From positions 1 to 62,000 of the forward strand of contig JAQGDQ010000136.1 in assembly GCA_030141605.1 (NCBI GenBank): a stretch of DNA of 62,000 bases. Reading direction: 5' to 3'. Made by a program: the position numbers and the translations under genes. The notes under the pieces were generated by a model. The model had not been told where the DNA came from. It worked only from the letters and a program-made list of their open reading frames with translations, and ran no database searches. How positions within the stretch are numbered: the stretch's first letter is position 1; the number at the start of each line of letters is the position of its first letter. This DNA is from Tubiluchus corallicola (lineage: Eukaryota; Priapulida; Priapulimorpha; Priapulimorphida; Tubiluchidae). Positions 48,801-59,395 of the stretch are shown here, piece after piece.

Positions 48801-51432
48801 AATTTATGATGAATTGAATACAAATCAAAAATGGCTTATCGGTGGTGAGTAATTGTATAGAAAGCTAAAAAACATTAATAATAAGATGACTGCAAAGAAA
48901 ATAATGTTACGATTAGTAACAAAGTAAGAAAATGCAAGGTGGATTAATGTCCTATGCAATGTACAAGGTGAAAACTGTAATAAGGATGCATATTAACCAT
49001 GATTTACTAATATAATAAAGGTTTTAATGTGCATTTTTATGTAAATGACCAAAATTCTTTATTAAGAAAGCAGTTTAATTACAAAGTGTTTAATATTAAT
49101 AACATATTGCTACATTTACCATCTATATTTCTTGTTTAGGATGGTGCCACACCTTTGTTTATTGCAAGCCAAAATGGTCATTACAAACTGCTAAAATACC
49201 TGCTGTCAAAAGGTGCCAGAGTCAACCATCAACGGAAGGTAACTCTTTATGATGATTTTCTTGCAAGGCAGGTTGTCATTAAAAATGAAAACTGTTAAAT
49301 GGTACTAGGTGCCAGCCTGTCACATGTTGAAGGAAGTACTTATGTCCTCGAGTTTCTTTGATTGGAAAATGGAATATTTCTCTGTCATTACTACTTTAAA
49401 GTTTTTAATTGCAATTATTTACAATAGCTAAACTCGTTTTTTTCTTCTTGTAATTTTAAACGCTTTTTGTTTCACATTTCTTATTGTTGTTGGAGCAGAT
49501 TAAATCTAACAATTGGCTATAATTTTTCCCATGTTATACTTTGTTATAGGACGGTGCCAGCCCATTATGGATTGCGTCTCAAATGGGTCATGCTGTTATT
49601 GTACGTGAACTGCTATCACATGGTGCAGACGTTGACTATCCTAGAGAGGTATTCTTACTTTTGGCTAACTGATGATAAACAGGTTATTTGGAACATGGTG
49701 ATAGGTTCATTTTCCTGTACAAAGTATATTAATTATTATCACGAGTGTCTTATATGTTGTAAATTAATTTTTTTGTTGAGCAATTTATGTTCATTTGTCA
49801 TTAACTGCTTTTTCTGTTACAGGATGGCGCCACGCCACTGTTTAAAGCATCGCACAAAGGCAACTTTGATGTTGTAGAAGAACTAGTCAAATATGGAGCA
49901 AACCTTGGTTTACTTGAGGTATGAAAATCTGGCTGATACGTTTTAAAACTGGTGACTATTTTGATTACTTGTTGCCAAGCTAGTTGCTGATAACACTTGT
50001 TACTGTTAGCTCAACATCTTACACCTTGTGACTGTGTTTAATTAACTACTATGCCATGAATTATGCAATCCAAAACATATAACACGAGTTTTGTGCTTCT
50101 CTTTCTTTTTTCCTTGTGTTTTAACTTTATGTTTTTATGTCCTCTTTGTTTTGGCATATTTCTAATACTTAGCCCAATTTTTGATACATTAAGATGTTTT
50201 TCCTTGTTTGATACATTAAGATGTTTTTCCTTGTTATGACTTAACACGAATTGACTCTTACAGAATGGTGAAACGGCATTACATGCTGCAGCCTTATTTG
50301 GTCACATGGCAATAGTAAAACATTTGGTCACCAATGGTGCTAAGCCAGATATGAAAAACAAGGTATTTCTATTTTCTCTTTCTTTATTTCTTGTCAAATT
50401 TTTGATTGTTTCATAAAAACACTTTGTGTGATATTGTTGCTGCTCACAGTTATCATCAGTTTTCAGTTTTTTATTGTTTAGTCCTTAAGCTATTTTTTGC
50501 TGCTATCAGAATGGTTAAAGGACAAGAAAAGGGGTACCTGAAATAGATTTCAGAAAAATTACCTTAAAAATTATATTTCTTTATAGCAATTTTGTGCATA
50601 TGTTGTACTCGCATTGAAAGGAATTTTCTTTCGCCTTCATTTTGATTCTCCCACAATACTGTTCCAAAGTCGCCATTACATAACATCACTAAGCAAACTT
50701 AAATCAGGGGAAGAAAAGGTAATGTTAAATTGTATCCCAAAAAACTTTCCATACAAATATATATTACTTAGCTTTTCACTAACCTGCTGGAAAGACTTAT
50801 GTAACTAGAAAAGAAAATTTTTAATTATTTAAAATGTTTTCACCAATTGTTAAAATGTCGTTGACTCATCCTCCAGGGTGCACCACTTACTAACCAATAA
50901 TGTATTTTTAATGTTATTGACAAGATGCAGTAATTTAAAATTTTGCTCAGTTAGTGATGTGTGCACTACAAATGCTCTGATTATTTTTTCTAAGTTTTCA
51001 CAATGTTATCTAATCTTTTTTCAAATGACCTGTTGTCAAAATGGCTGCATCTAACGGTCATCGCGGGAATTTGAATTTACATTTTTTGTACAGCATGACT
51101 GCCAAATGAAGTCCTGCATGTAAACAGGCAGTATGTAAGTGATATACAATTTCAAGATGGTTTCTTTAAGCTTTATGTTTATGACGTGTTTTCTTGTGCT
51201 TTTAAAAGTTTGTTTAATTTTCCTAAAGTAAAAAATCTAAAAAACTGCAATAAGTTTCATTGTACAATTAATTGTACATTGAATCTCTTCCGACATGATG
51301 GATTATATGCTTTTTCAGGATAACTACACGCCAACTGAATTGGCGAAGGATTCTGGGTATGGCTCCATAGCTGATTATTTGTCTAAGTGTAAGCACTTAA
51401 GCAATGGCACGGCTACAGGAGCTTCAGTATGA
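36922..51432 (+). CDS. ANKRD29: Ankyrin repeat domain-containing protein 29 orthologue (10 exons)
   Basis: Ten coding exons join in phase 0 to give 308 residues; vertebrate ANKRD29 is about 300. The start MSHK/KETP closely resembles the MSFKKETP near the vertebrate N terminus, and signature stretches are shared: VDCKD at the end of repeat 1, DGATPLFIASQNGH, DGASPLWIASQMGH and the one-residue-short repeat 8 ending LGLLE. The protein is made almost wholly of ankyrin repeats, with no signal peptide or membrane segment, so it should be a soluble protein-binding scaffold; the family's molecular role is poorly known. Introns range from 174 bp to about 5.7 kb. A GC-richer 5' leader precedes the ATG at 36922. 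Poly(A) candidates AATAAA lie at 51455, 51540 and 51643. Confidence 0.95.
39397..39420. repeat. (GA)n microsatellite
   Basis: About 12 units of AG within ANKRD29 intron 1. Confidence 0.9.
39686..39900. repeat. (TG)n microsatellite with GC-rich variants
   Basis: About 40 uninterrupted TG units (39687-39771), then a variant block (gcgtgcgtgtgcggtg, then gtgcggtgcggtgcggtg), a second TG block, and a GGGTGT-rich end. Alternating purine-pyrimidine sequence of this length can form Z-DNA. Confidence 0.95.
40824..40934 (+). CDS. ANKRD29: ANKRD29 coding exon 2
   Basis: Acceptor tttcttgcag, donor GTAACT; 37 codons from KETPSDQQLHLAALQGNAEA to VDCKDK, the first ankyrin repeat. Confidence 0.93.
41170..41535 (+). 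mobile_element. tRNA-derived SINE with (ATCTT)n-like tail
   Basis: The tRNA-like head reads ggcatggtggtcaaatggtt with a B-box-like GGATTCAAACCCC at about 41225-41240; a body of about 270 bases follows, ending gcgccatcttatcttatcttt. Head, body and tail differ from the SINE at 1.5/7.5 kb, so at least two SINE families appear in this window. Confidence 0.65.
42238..42560 (-). mobile_element. LINE 3'-end fragment, minus strand
   Basis: Read on the minus strand, it shows the pattern often seen at the C terminus of RTE- or L1-like reverse transcriptases: a GRPRTTWKRTV-like stretch, then W-R-W, then WPYAPP, ending in gtaagtaagtaataatg. Several frame breaks are needed to read it. This is a degenerate 3' fragment, and the clade assignment is tentative. 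Confidence 0.5.
44512..44540. repeat. (TTG)n microsatellite
   Basis: About nine TTG units inside ANKRD29 intron 2. Confidence 0.9.
45402..46275 (-). mobile_element. 5'-truncated LINE (CR1/L2/Jockey-like), minus strand
   Basis: The minus strand encodes the C-terminal end of a non-LTR ORF2: FVNFLGVKLDN, MLTWEEQF, the region with YACILYQKVKRESY, then AIQLWNSLPTSLKHSSSLTI near the end, with stop at 45583. The ORF is open for 221 codons without a break. A 3' UTR with AATAAAG and a (TAC)n tail, seen as (GTA)n on plus at 45402-45419, closes the element. The RT core and endonuclease are missing through 5' truncation. It lies antisense to ANKRD29 in intron 2. Confidence 0.85.
46598..46696 (+). CDS. 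ANKRD29: ANKRD29 coding exon 3
   Basis: Acceptor tttttatacag, donor GTATGT; exactly 33 codons beginning EGTTPLILAAANNHLDCVKI, one ankyrin repeat. Confidence 0.95.
47289..47387 (+). CDS. ANKRD29: ANKRD29 coding exon 4
   Basis: Acceptor cattttttag, donor GTAAGT; 33 codons beginning TGTCALFFAAQGGFLEIVKL. Confidence 0.95.
47990..48088 (+). CDS. ANKRD29: ANKRD29 coding exon 5
   Basis: Acceptor cgttttctag, donor GTAAGT; 33 codons beginning DGGTPLFVACQCNHIQVVEE. Confidence 0.95.
49140..49238 (+). CDS. ANKRD29: ANKRD29 coding exon 6
   Basis: Acceptor tcttgtttag, donor GTAACT; 33 codons beginning DGATPLFIASQNGHYKLLKY. Confidence 0.95.
49550..49648 (+). CDS. ANKRD29: ANKRD29 coding exon 7
   Basis: Acceptor ctttgttatag, donor GTATTC; 33 codons beginning DGASPLWIASQMGHAVIVRE. 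Confidence 0.95.
49823..49918 (+). CDS. ANKRD29: ANKRD29 coding exon 8
   Basis: Acceptor tttctgttacag, donor GTATGA; 32 codons beginning DGATPLFKASHKGNFDVVEE. It is one codon shorter than its neighbours, as is the equivalent vertebrate repeat. Confidence 0.95.
50181..50237. repeat. Tandem duplication of about 28 bp in ANKRD29 intron 8
   Basis: Two adjacent copies of the unit gatacattaagatgtttttc plus cttgttt. Confidence 0.85.
50264..50362 (+). CDS. ANKRD29: ANKRD29 coding exon 9
   Basis: Acceptor gactcttacag, donor GTATTT; 33 codons beginning NGETALHAAALFGHMAIVKH. Confidence 0.95.
51319..51432 (+). CDS. ANKRD29: ANKRD29 coding exon 10 (terminal)
   Basis: Acceptor gctttttcag; DNYTPTELAKDSGYGSIADY followed by a short tail and the TGA at 51430-51432. 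Confidence 0.95.
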   Translation, partial: DNYTPTELAKDSGYGSIADYLSKCKHLSNGTATGASV

Positions 51433-52435
51433 CATCGGCTTGGCTAATGCATTTAATAAAGATACAGCTTTTACTGCCGCTGTGCAACAAAACACAGAAT
51501 AAGTACGTATATTTGCAGAGAACAGAGAATCTTTGACCAAATAAAGTTATATGCATAACTGCTCATGAGTCTGTGTAAAATAATGTAAACTTTTTACAGC
51601 AAATCGCTCAGAGAAATATGTGTGAAATATTGTTAGCAATGAAATAAACACAGTTTGAAGTTTCTCAGCAGTGTGGTTCACTGTGACCTGATTAGCTTTT
51701 CCATTATTAAATATAAACTTTGTCCATTATGTACTACTAAATTACTAAGTCAATTGCGAAACAAATCCTTGTAATATTGTTTTCACTGTCGTGGTACTTG
51801 CAACAGTGTAAAAGTAAATCTTGTTACACAACTATGCAATTGCTTTAATAATTAATTATTATTTTGTGCTGTTTGACTGTTTACATAGTTTATGTGAATG
51901 AATTTCTACACAGCAGTTGCCCAATAAGTGTTTCATTTAATTTTTATCAACAAATTTTGTAATACGTTTGTGTCTATTGGCCACTCGATGTCACTAGTGA
52001 AATGTGACATGTTTACTGGAAGGTTTAGATTTTAATACAAATTTTAAGCAGATCTTTAAGCACTTTTAAATTATTAGAATAATAATTACAGATACAAATT
52101 ATACAGTGCACAAAATTTGTCAAGAAAGCATTTTAAAAATAATTTTATTGATTTTATTGTATTGGTTTTTAAAGTAAATTTTACCTATAGTTTAAATTAT
52201 TTTGTGTATGTTGTGTATTGTGAATAGGATACCATTGTTTATTTGCTACTAGATATATGTACAAACATGTGTGTCCTGGTTAATATAATTTAGCCATTCA
52301 CAAATATTGTGTGTGTATTTGGTTTGAGTGTTCTTCTGCTGTCTTTGTCACATTACTTGTTTTATATAATTATATTGCTTTATTTTCTGTGATGCTTTAT
52401 TATTTATATGATAAATAAAATCATTTATTAACACA
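51433..52435 (+). other. ANKRD29 3' UTR with several poly(A) signals
   Basis: AATAAA occurs at 51455, 51540 and 51643, and again in the run gataaataaaatc near 52410. The first lies only about 23 bases past the stop, so a later site is more likely to be used. No other gene is seen. Confidence 0.55.
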
Positions 52436-55400
52436 CCTAATGTTATTCTTTTTTCTTGAAGAACTAATTTCAATTTGCAAAAGGAGTTGTAAGAATAACT
52501 CCAAATTTTGGTAAGTTATTAAAATTAGTTCCAATTAAAATTCTAATGAGAAAGCTCTCATTCTTTTTAGCAGTTCTTTACTTCCCTTTGTTTCCAGGGG
52601 CAAGATGCTTATGATTATAACACCAGAGACAAAAATTTAATTCGACCTCCAGTTTTACATTCTGTTTTTGCTGGAGCGTTCATTGAAATGCGCAATTTAT
52701 AGCATTGTTAGTGACATACCACGTGTTATTGACAAGGCTATCAGGCTTATAAAAAATTCTAAGCTGCATTGTATTAACGTGTACACCAATGTATGCCAGC
52801 TTACAAACTGTTAGGTATGCGATTTGTACAAGACCTAGTGTAGTACATTGCTTCGCATTTATAAATTCTCTTAGCTATTAGGTACATCTTTATCCGGGTT
52901 GCATTGCTTACATCGATTATCCGTTGCCTTTCCATTACCATCCCAGCTTCCTTCCCTGTTTCGTATCAGACCATTTTGCTTTTCCTTTTTTTAAGAAGTG
53001 GCCTTGACGAAATGTGGCTGTACCGCCATGCCAAGGTCTCCACAGTCTAATTTCCTATCAGTTATTATTAGTTGTGTATTTTTTCACAGAGAAACGATGA
53101 TTGTTCACATTCAGTTATAATGATAAATAAAACTTGAAAAAACTTACAAGATATTAGTAGTCCATTACCATCACTTACTAAAATACTACTTGTAATTGCT
53201 TTATTTTAAAGATACTTTTAGTTAGATACTTTTAGTTTTCGATAAGGTAATTTCATTTCCTTGAAACTCTAGCTGGTTACTTTTACTGACTGTCGCTGTG
53301 GCTTCTTCAGTGATTTTAAGACTGATGCAGTACGGATACGTCGTGCTATTGTTACAAGAATTAGTACAGCGTACAAGGATAATCTAGCCACTAAAATTAA
53401 AGGTGAAAGGGCATTCTAGATGCTGGAAGCTCAGGGGTGCCGGCTTGCCGAGACAGCTGTTCGTGAGCGGTTTCACCTGTCCTACAATTCATTGTCAAAA
53501 TTTTAGTTTATCCTTGATCTGTTAGCGGTAGGCCGTAATGGCACTACATTCTGGTGTGCAAAACGACATAACAACACAACTGGAAAATCAAGAGATTTTT
53601 ACCTTACTGAATTAACATTACTTGCGTGATCTGACTGAGTAGCTACCAACTAGTTGATGTAAATTATAAATTAACAACTCACGTGACTATCGCCTAAACA
53701 ACACTGATTAATCACTGAACCACCCTCGGCGTAAACAATGTTGTCTGGCCATTCCTGTGCACTTCGTATTAATGATGTTTTAGCAGCACATGCTCAAAAC
53801 ATTAACCACCACACCTATTTTGTTTAATTCGAGCTATGATATTGCGAGCTGCATTTTTGTGATCATTTTTTTGGTAGAAAATACCTTCTTGTTAAAGCAT
53901 TTCATAATCAGCTGTTAGCTGCATTTCCAAACTATTCTCTTCACAAACCTAGTCAAGGAAAAAACCTGTTGATTTTTTTTTCATGTCCTACGCCATTTTG
54001 AAATACGCTGAAATGTATGCATTTTAATACCTATAATAATGCTAAAACGTCTCTGGTAATTGAATGATAAGTTAAAAACTTAATTAACGGCCGGCCAGTC
54101 CAGTTAGTGATGATGTTGTAACTGAACACACTTCTCAACTGCACAAACGTTCTATGAAGGTGTCGCACGTGCTTGCGAAGTACAGTACTACTGTAAAACA
54201 TTCGGTGTGATATACAAAACTCGACAAATTTTAAGTATAAAACTCAAATTTCAAGTTTACAGCTCTGCTGACGTATAAAAAGCACGCGAAAGTGTGCACT
54301 ACGTCACAACTGAACTGAGAGATACAGCACCTGTTCTTTTGCAACACGTTTCCGAGATGCACCCGACTAACTAGCGAATGGCGAAAAGTATGTAACAGCG
54401 AAGAAGTAACCACTCGAATGTGAAATTATTTTTCTCTGACAATAATTCTTTCGCGTAAGGCATGCTTGAAAAATAGCATGTTCCCTTTCAATGTCCCCTA
54501 CCATGGTAGATTGTTTTGAGCTATAATTTAAGATTGAACCCGGTTTCCCTTTAAATTTCAGACCATTCTCATTATCCCGTCTCATCAAGAAAACGTTGTG
54601 CTTGTAATGCAATTAATCACTGAAGCAACAGTAATGATCTTATGATGTAAATTAAACTGACTTTAAGCGCCAGGCTTCGATGAAAGTCGACTGGGCTGAT
54701 TATTATTTATTAAAATGCGTCACGTTCACAAGGTTTCTGTAATATAGTTGTGCCACTGATATATGTCTCTTTAATCATTCATCGCAAAAAGGCAAAAACC
54801 TCATCAGTTGTTCTAGTGCGGCTTCCCAAGAAGTATCTAAGGGAGAGCCATGGGCAGGCATGTGCCCCATTTTCTTTTGGCTGCATTCCACAAAGTGTCT
54901 AGCCAGTACTGAGGGCAAAACTCTCAATAACCTTTACAGAGCACCGAAAACGTTCTAAAATGTGGCAAACGCGTTTGGCGCAAGAGTGTGCTTTTTGTGA
55001 TCAATGTGGGGCCCACTAACAAGAGGCTTTTCATTGATCGACAGGCCATACGTTATCTAATAATGTAACTCCTATAGAAATCGATTCATGTTATGTCCTA
55101 ATTTGACTGATTCTCTAAATTTTCTCAATTGGAAATCCCAATATTTTATCCGTAACGTGTTTCCAGCTATTATAAGAGAAAAAATAAATCAGCCAGATAG
55201 AAGGTAAATCTTGGCTTGTCGTTTATTTGCCATACTGAAAATTTACACACCTTCTTTAACACTCAAGGCCATCAATGCTAACGCTTAATCGATTAGTGAC
55301 TGTTGTATAGTAGCCGCAAATATTTTCCGTAACTACCATAGAACTCGTTCAGTGAAGTTAGCTTCAGCTCAGCCTCAAAAGTTTTTTACTCTTATATGAA

Positions 55401-57937
55401 AAAATGCTTCCTTGTATACTGATTGTTTTAGAAATGTACATTTTCAATTCTACCCTGCTTGGCAATAATCACTTGACTGAAACGTAAAGTAGAGAACAAT
55501 CTTCTTTTCAGAATGCTGAATCCTCCCCTTTCACATTCTTTGCGCATCGGGTAAAAGGCCTGAAAAAATCTATGCTACAGCAACTTCAGAAAGAGCTTCA
55601 GATGCAACTTCACTTAACATCACCTAGCGGATTAATTACGCAGATTTAATTAGACTTGCCCATTCATGCCAGAAAGTTTGGCGAAGGTAACCTCTTTATA
55701 TTTCTCCTCACTTTAAACTACATTTCCAGAATTGATTTTACTGACTTTCAGTAACTCACGAAACTGGTTAACCATTCTCGGCAGTTTGAAGAATTAAAAC
55801 AGAAATTAAAAACAGAAACTTGTAAATGTAAATTTAGTTGTTTCTCTGGCTAAGACTCAAGCTGATATCTTGCTTATTGGACACTAAAACTTCGCTGCAT
55901 TTTCTGTGTTTGCTGCATATGGCAATTTTATGGCCTTGATTCAGATTTAAGTGACGTGGGATGTTCTGTCTGTAATGACAGGTTGGTCTTTTGAGACGAA
56001 TAAGCCTTTTCACAGTTTTGTTGTGCGCACGCGCAGTTGCTGTATGTCAATGGTTAAGTGCAACACGTCTTAACTACAATAGTCACGTGACATGTATGTA
56101 AAGCCGTCTGCCGCACCTGTTGAGTAATTTCAGTTGTTTTATGTGGACTTCACTTAATTATGGATTAGTCTGTGCGTATATAGAGTCATTAACTAGATGG
56201 ATCTGCTTGGGAACAAAAAAGATCTAGGTAAGGTTCTAGCTAGCTGTTCAAACTGTTACTACAGCAGCACTGGTTGTGAGGCGTTGTCAAAAACATTGTT
56301 CACACTTAACCTTTGACCTTTTCGCGATCATCATCAATCGCTACAACTGTGAAAATGTTTATTACATGCAATTAAAACAAGAAAACCAACATCAATACCC
56401 AAAGACAATAACTCAAGTATTTCAGTAATTCATTAGGCTTCATTTAGGTTACATAGCTGTTCAAAATAAAACTCTTCGTTAAATACTCCAGGGGCCTGTG
56501 CTATAAAATAAGGTTTTCGATTTCTTAAAGTTTATTGTTTTTGAAAGCGTTGTCACCGGTTTCTGGCTAGAGTATTATCAATCGTGATTATCATACGCTG
56601 TATGATTATAAGAAGATGGCAACTAGGCTATAATCATTAGTGAAAAATGGCGGCAAAATGTGTGTACACGAAACTAACTACAACCAAGGATAATTTTCTA
56701 CGACATTGATCCAAGAGAGATATCTTACCCAATTTCAAAAGTACATGCATTCTCCCTCATTGAAGGAAATAGCAGGGCGCAATACAACACACGAGACTAT
56801 TCAGAAACAATTTTTTCCGTTAGTCAACCCTCCAGTTGCTATTCGCATCCTAGACAATACACGGTAACGCTCAGCTGTTTCACTCGCTACTGATGGGGCT
56901 GTCGAAGCATCAATAGTAAAATTTTAGTTTTTGTTCCTACGCTTTCTTGTCCCACACTTCCGCTGACAGAGGCGTCAATCTTCCTACTAAATATTTGCTA
57001 CATGTATTTACATAGTTCAGGGTAAACATTAACGAAAATGTTAAGACTTAAGATCTCATTTTCCTTTTTGCGTAAATCACCCAAAAAAATTTACAACTAA
57101 AATCTTACGGAAGCGTCTAATCTATCTAGGTATAGACTTGTGAAAGTTTTTGTTAAGAAAATCGCATTTTTATGAAACATCGCAAACGTGTCTAACGATG
57201 GAGATGTGTGTTTTCTCCAAGAACATTACAGCTGCGCGTGGACGGCAGTTGTTTCTAGGATGCTGATCCTTAATCGTGAAATCTCAAGGCGATGGTTACC
57301 GGTCAGTACAATGCACTCAGCAAGATGAAGAATATTGGCTTGTTAGCTGTTTCAACTTTCATCTTAATAGATTCCGTTGTTCTAAACAGATATCGCTTTT
57401 AAATTATTTGGAAGCCATGATTCTGCTTTGTGAAACACCAGTTAAATGATGTGCTACTCATTAAATGAGCTACTTTTAAAATAATCCTGCATATAATTAA
57501 AAAGAAGAACAAAACGAAGCTTCATGTACACTTAGACATTTAAGGTGTTTGTAAAGATACTAACATATTTTATTTTCACGCTCATCTATTACTGCAGGTT
57601 AATCTATCCCGTTAAAAAGCCAAGTTATCAGACAATTTTTGAACTTCCCATCCTCAAGCTACTACCGTTATTATTACAGCGATAATTATTAACTTCTTTG
57701 GTCATATTTTAATATAAAAAGCGCTTTTTGGCTTTCAAATATACGTATTGCGAAACGCCATCTAGCATTGTATTTCTAATGTCATTAAACTTGGTTTAGT
57801 TGATTGATCTTCAGCTCACTTTCCACGTTTTCTGACTTTTTATGTTTAGACACCAAAATGGCTGAAAGTCTTTTAACCGTCACCCAATTGTTTACTGTCT
57901 AAAACCGGGCATTCCACTGTTCTTACAACCCTGCTTT
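52436..57937. other. Long non-coding interval
   Basis: About 5.5 kb without a supported gene. One degenerate stretch (about 53290-53630) can be read in one plus frame with stops (RIRRAIVTRISTAYKDNLA ... LLAVGRNGTTFWCAK) and may be an eroded coding remnant of unknown origin. The remainder is AT-rich and unremarkable. A minus-strand AATAAA at 57569-57574 could serve the neuropeptide gene. Confidence 0.4.
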
Positions 57938-58482
57938 TCACAAACTGCTGTATGAGTTTTGGTTATGAAGAAGTCTCACTAGTTCTCTTAAATAATTGTC
58001 TCTGTTCTCATCTCGTTTCCCAAGGAATTCGAAATTCCGTTTTCCCAAAAATTCGAAATTTCTTTTGTCGGGACGTAATGGCAATGCCATCTGTTGCAAC
58101 CTCCCTTCTACGAATTGCCTCCAGTTTTCTGGATAGTGCGGTGAATTTCGCTTTCCCAGAAATTCAAAGGTCCTCTTATAAAGCTGTGGCTGCCCTCTTT
58201 TGCCGGGGAATTCAAAGTTTCGCTTTCCCAGAAATTCAAAATTTCGTTTTCCCAGGAATTCGAAACTCCTTTTGCTTGGAACTCGCTTCCCTAAAAATTC
58301 GAAGTTCCGCTTTTCTGATGGCAATGGTCGCCACCAGGGGGCCTGGGATCTGTCTGATTTTTCCAATACTCCAGCAAATCTTCCTGCATCACCTGGTTCA
58401 GGATCACTGGATCGTCTTTTGCCAAGAAATTCAAAATTTTTCTTGTCAATTGATGAATATTCAGGTTCTTCTTGCCAATTAA
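57938..58482 (-). CDS. EFLamide (TRH-type) neuropeptide precursor, main exon
   Basis: The minus-strand exon starts after an acceptor (ctttgatttacag) at 58483-58485, in phase 1, and runs 180 codons to the stop at 57938. It carries eight peptide units, each followed by Gly and a dibasic site: NFEFLGKR five times, SFEFLGKR, TFEFLGKR and one variant NFEFPGKR. Dibasic cleavage and conversion of the Gly to a C-terminal amide would release NFEFL-amide and relatives. This is the EFLamide family, orthologous to vertebrate TRH and acting on TRH-receptor-type GPCRs. Spacers include VPSKR, GQPQLYKR and NSPHYPEN..., and a C-terminal flank DENRDNYLREL... follows the last unit. The signal-peptide exon is missing from this model: it must lie upstream on the minus strand (above 58482), perhaps beyond the window. 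Candidate AATAAA (minus) at 57569-57574. Confidence 0.9.
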
Positions 58483-58712
58483 CTGTAAATCAAAGGAAAA
58501 CGAAATTAGTTAAATTTAATAAACAATCTAAACTGATAATTCTTTCCGACTTCTCGGTATGTTTGTATTTTAGACGCTGCCCCACCCATTCAAAATATAT
58601 AAAGTTCAGCAACACGAAAAACCTCATTTTTTTAGTTTAGCCATTTTCTTAGGTTACAGGTATGATAAAATTATTATATAGATAGTAATCACTTTAAATT
58701 ATCATCACATAC

Positions 58713-58734
58713 CTATTGTTAGTTCAAGAAACAT
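58713..58734 (-). CDS. Weak candidate upstream mini-exon of the EFLamide gene
   Basis: On the minus strand, ATG TTT CTT GAA CTA ACA ATA G ends at a donor GTATGT (intron from 58712), in phase 1, which matches the acceptor phase of the main exon. The joined start (MFLELTI...) is too short and polar to be a normal signal peptide, so it may be part of a longer exon or chance. A rival ATG near 58631 opens MRFFVLLNFIYFEW, which is more signal-like but has only weak donors. Confidence 0.2.
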
Positions 58735-58749
58735 AGTAGCACGTACAAC

Positions 58750-59275
58750 GGCACAAATTTATGAAGCTCCCAAACACTTTACTATAATTTCATCGTTGTT
58801 TCAAAATAAAACTCAACTTGCTTGAATTTTGATAAATAGTCAGACAGCTCTTGAAAGCAAACGCGTGTTGTAGCGCGTACAATTTATGACATAATTATGA
58901 CTTTATTTTTCACGTAGAAACATTCACTACAGAATTCAGGTACTAAAATCACTAAATGTTTAGTGAATAATTAAAAACCGAAATAAAATTCAACCTTTAA
59001 AAAGGATTGAAAAGCGGCTCATGCGCCGACCATAAACGACTCAGAAACTCGGAAACTCTTCTCGCTCTCTCTACCGGAGAACATCAGTACAATACGCGTT
59101 AATACAAAAGCGTGACGCTAGACAAGCTGCATAAGGTCATTTAAACTCATTAAAGTAATTAATAAACAATCATTTAAAATAATCATTCAAAGTAAAATGC
59201 TTTTATGAACCTTTTATTAAAGTACAGTATTTTTGAATACTTGACTAACTACGAGCTATTATTAGCAATGTAATT
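58750..59275. other. Non-coding flank upstream of the neuropeptide exon
   Basis: AT-rich sequence; no further exon of the EFLamide gene could be placed with confidence. Confidence 0.4.
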
Positions 59276-59395
59276 ATCATCATCATCATCATCACCATCA
59301 TCATAACCACCATCATCATCATCGTCGTCGCCGTCGTAGTCTTATCATCATCCTCATTGTCACCATCGTCATCACTGTCATTATCATCGTCTGCT
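59276..59395. repeat. Imperfect (ATC)n / (GTC) tract
   Basis: ATC/ACC/GTC triplet repeats with substitutions over about 120 bases, resembling the tails of the SINE family at 7.6 kb, but no SINE body is recognised beside it. Confidence 0.85.

Noticed and set aside
49467-49877. 136-codon ORF overlapping ANKRD29 exons 7 and 8
   Set aside because: It is in a different frame from the ankyrin exons and crosses their splice sites; a shadow.
53290-53640. Plus-frame coding-like stretch with several stops
   Set aside because: No recognisable family motif; too many stops to assign; noted only as a possible relic.
57952-58640. Plus-strand ORFs of 146 and 176 codons over the neuropeptide exon
   Set aside because: They are antisense shadows of the repeated FEFLGKR units; the dibasic-Gly pattern is meaningful only on the minus strand.
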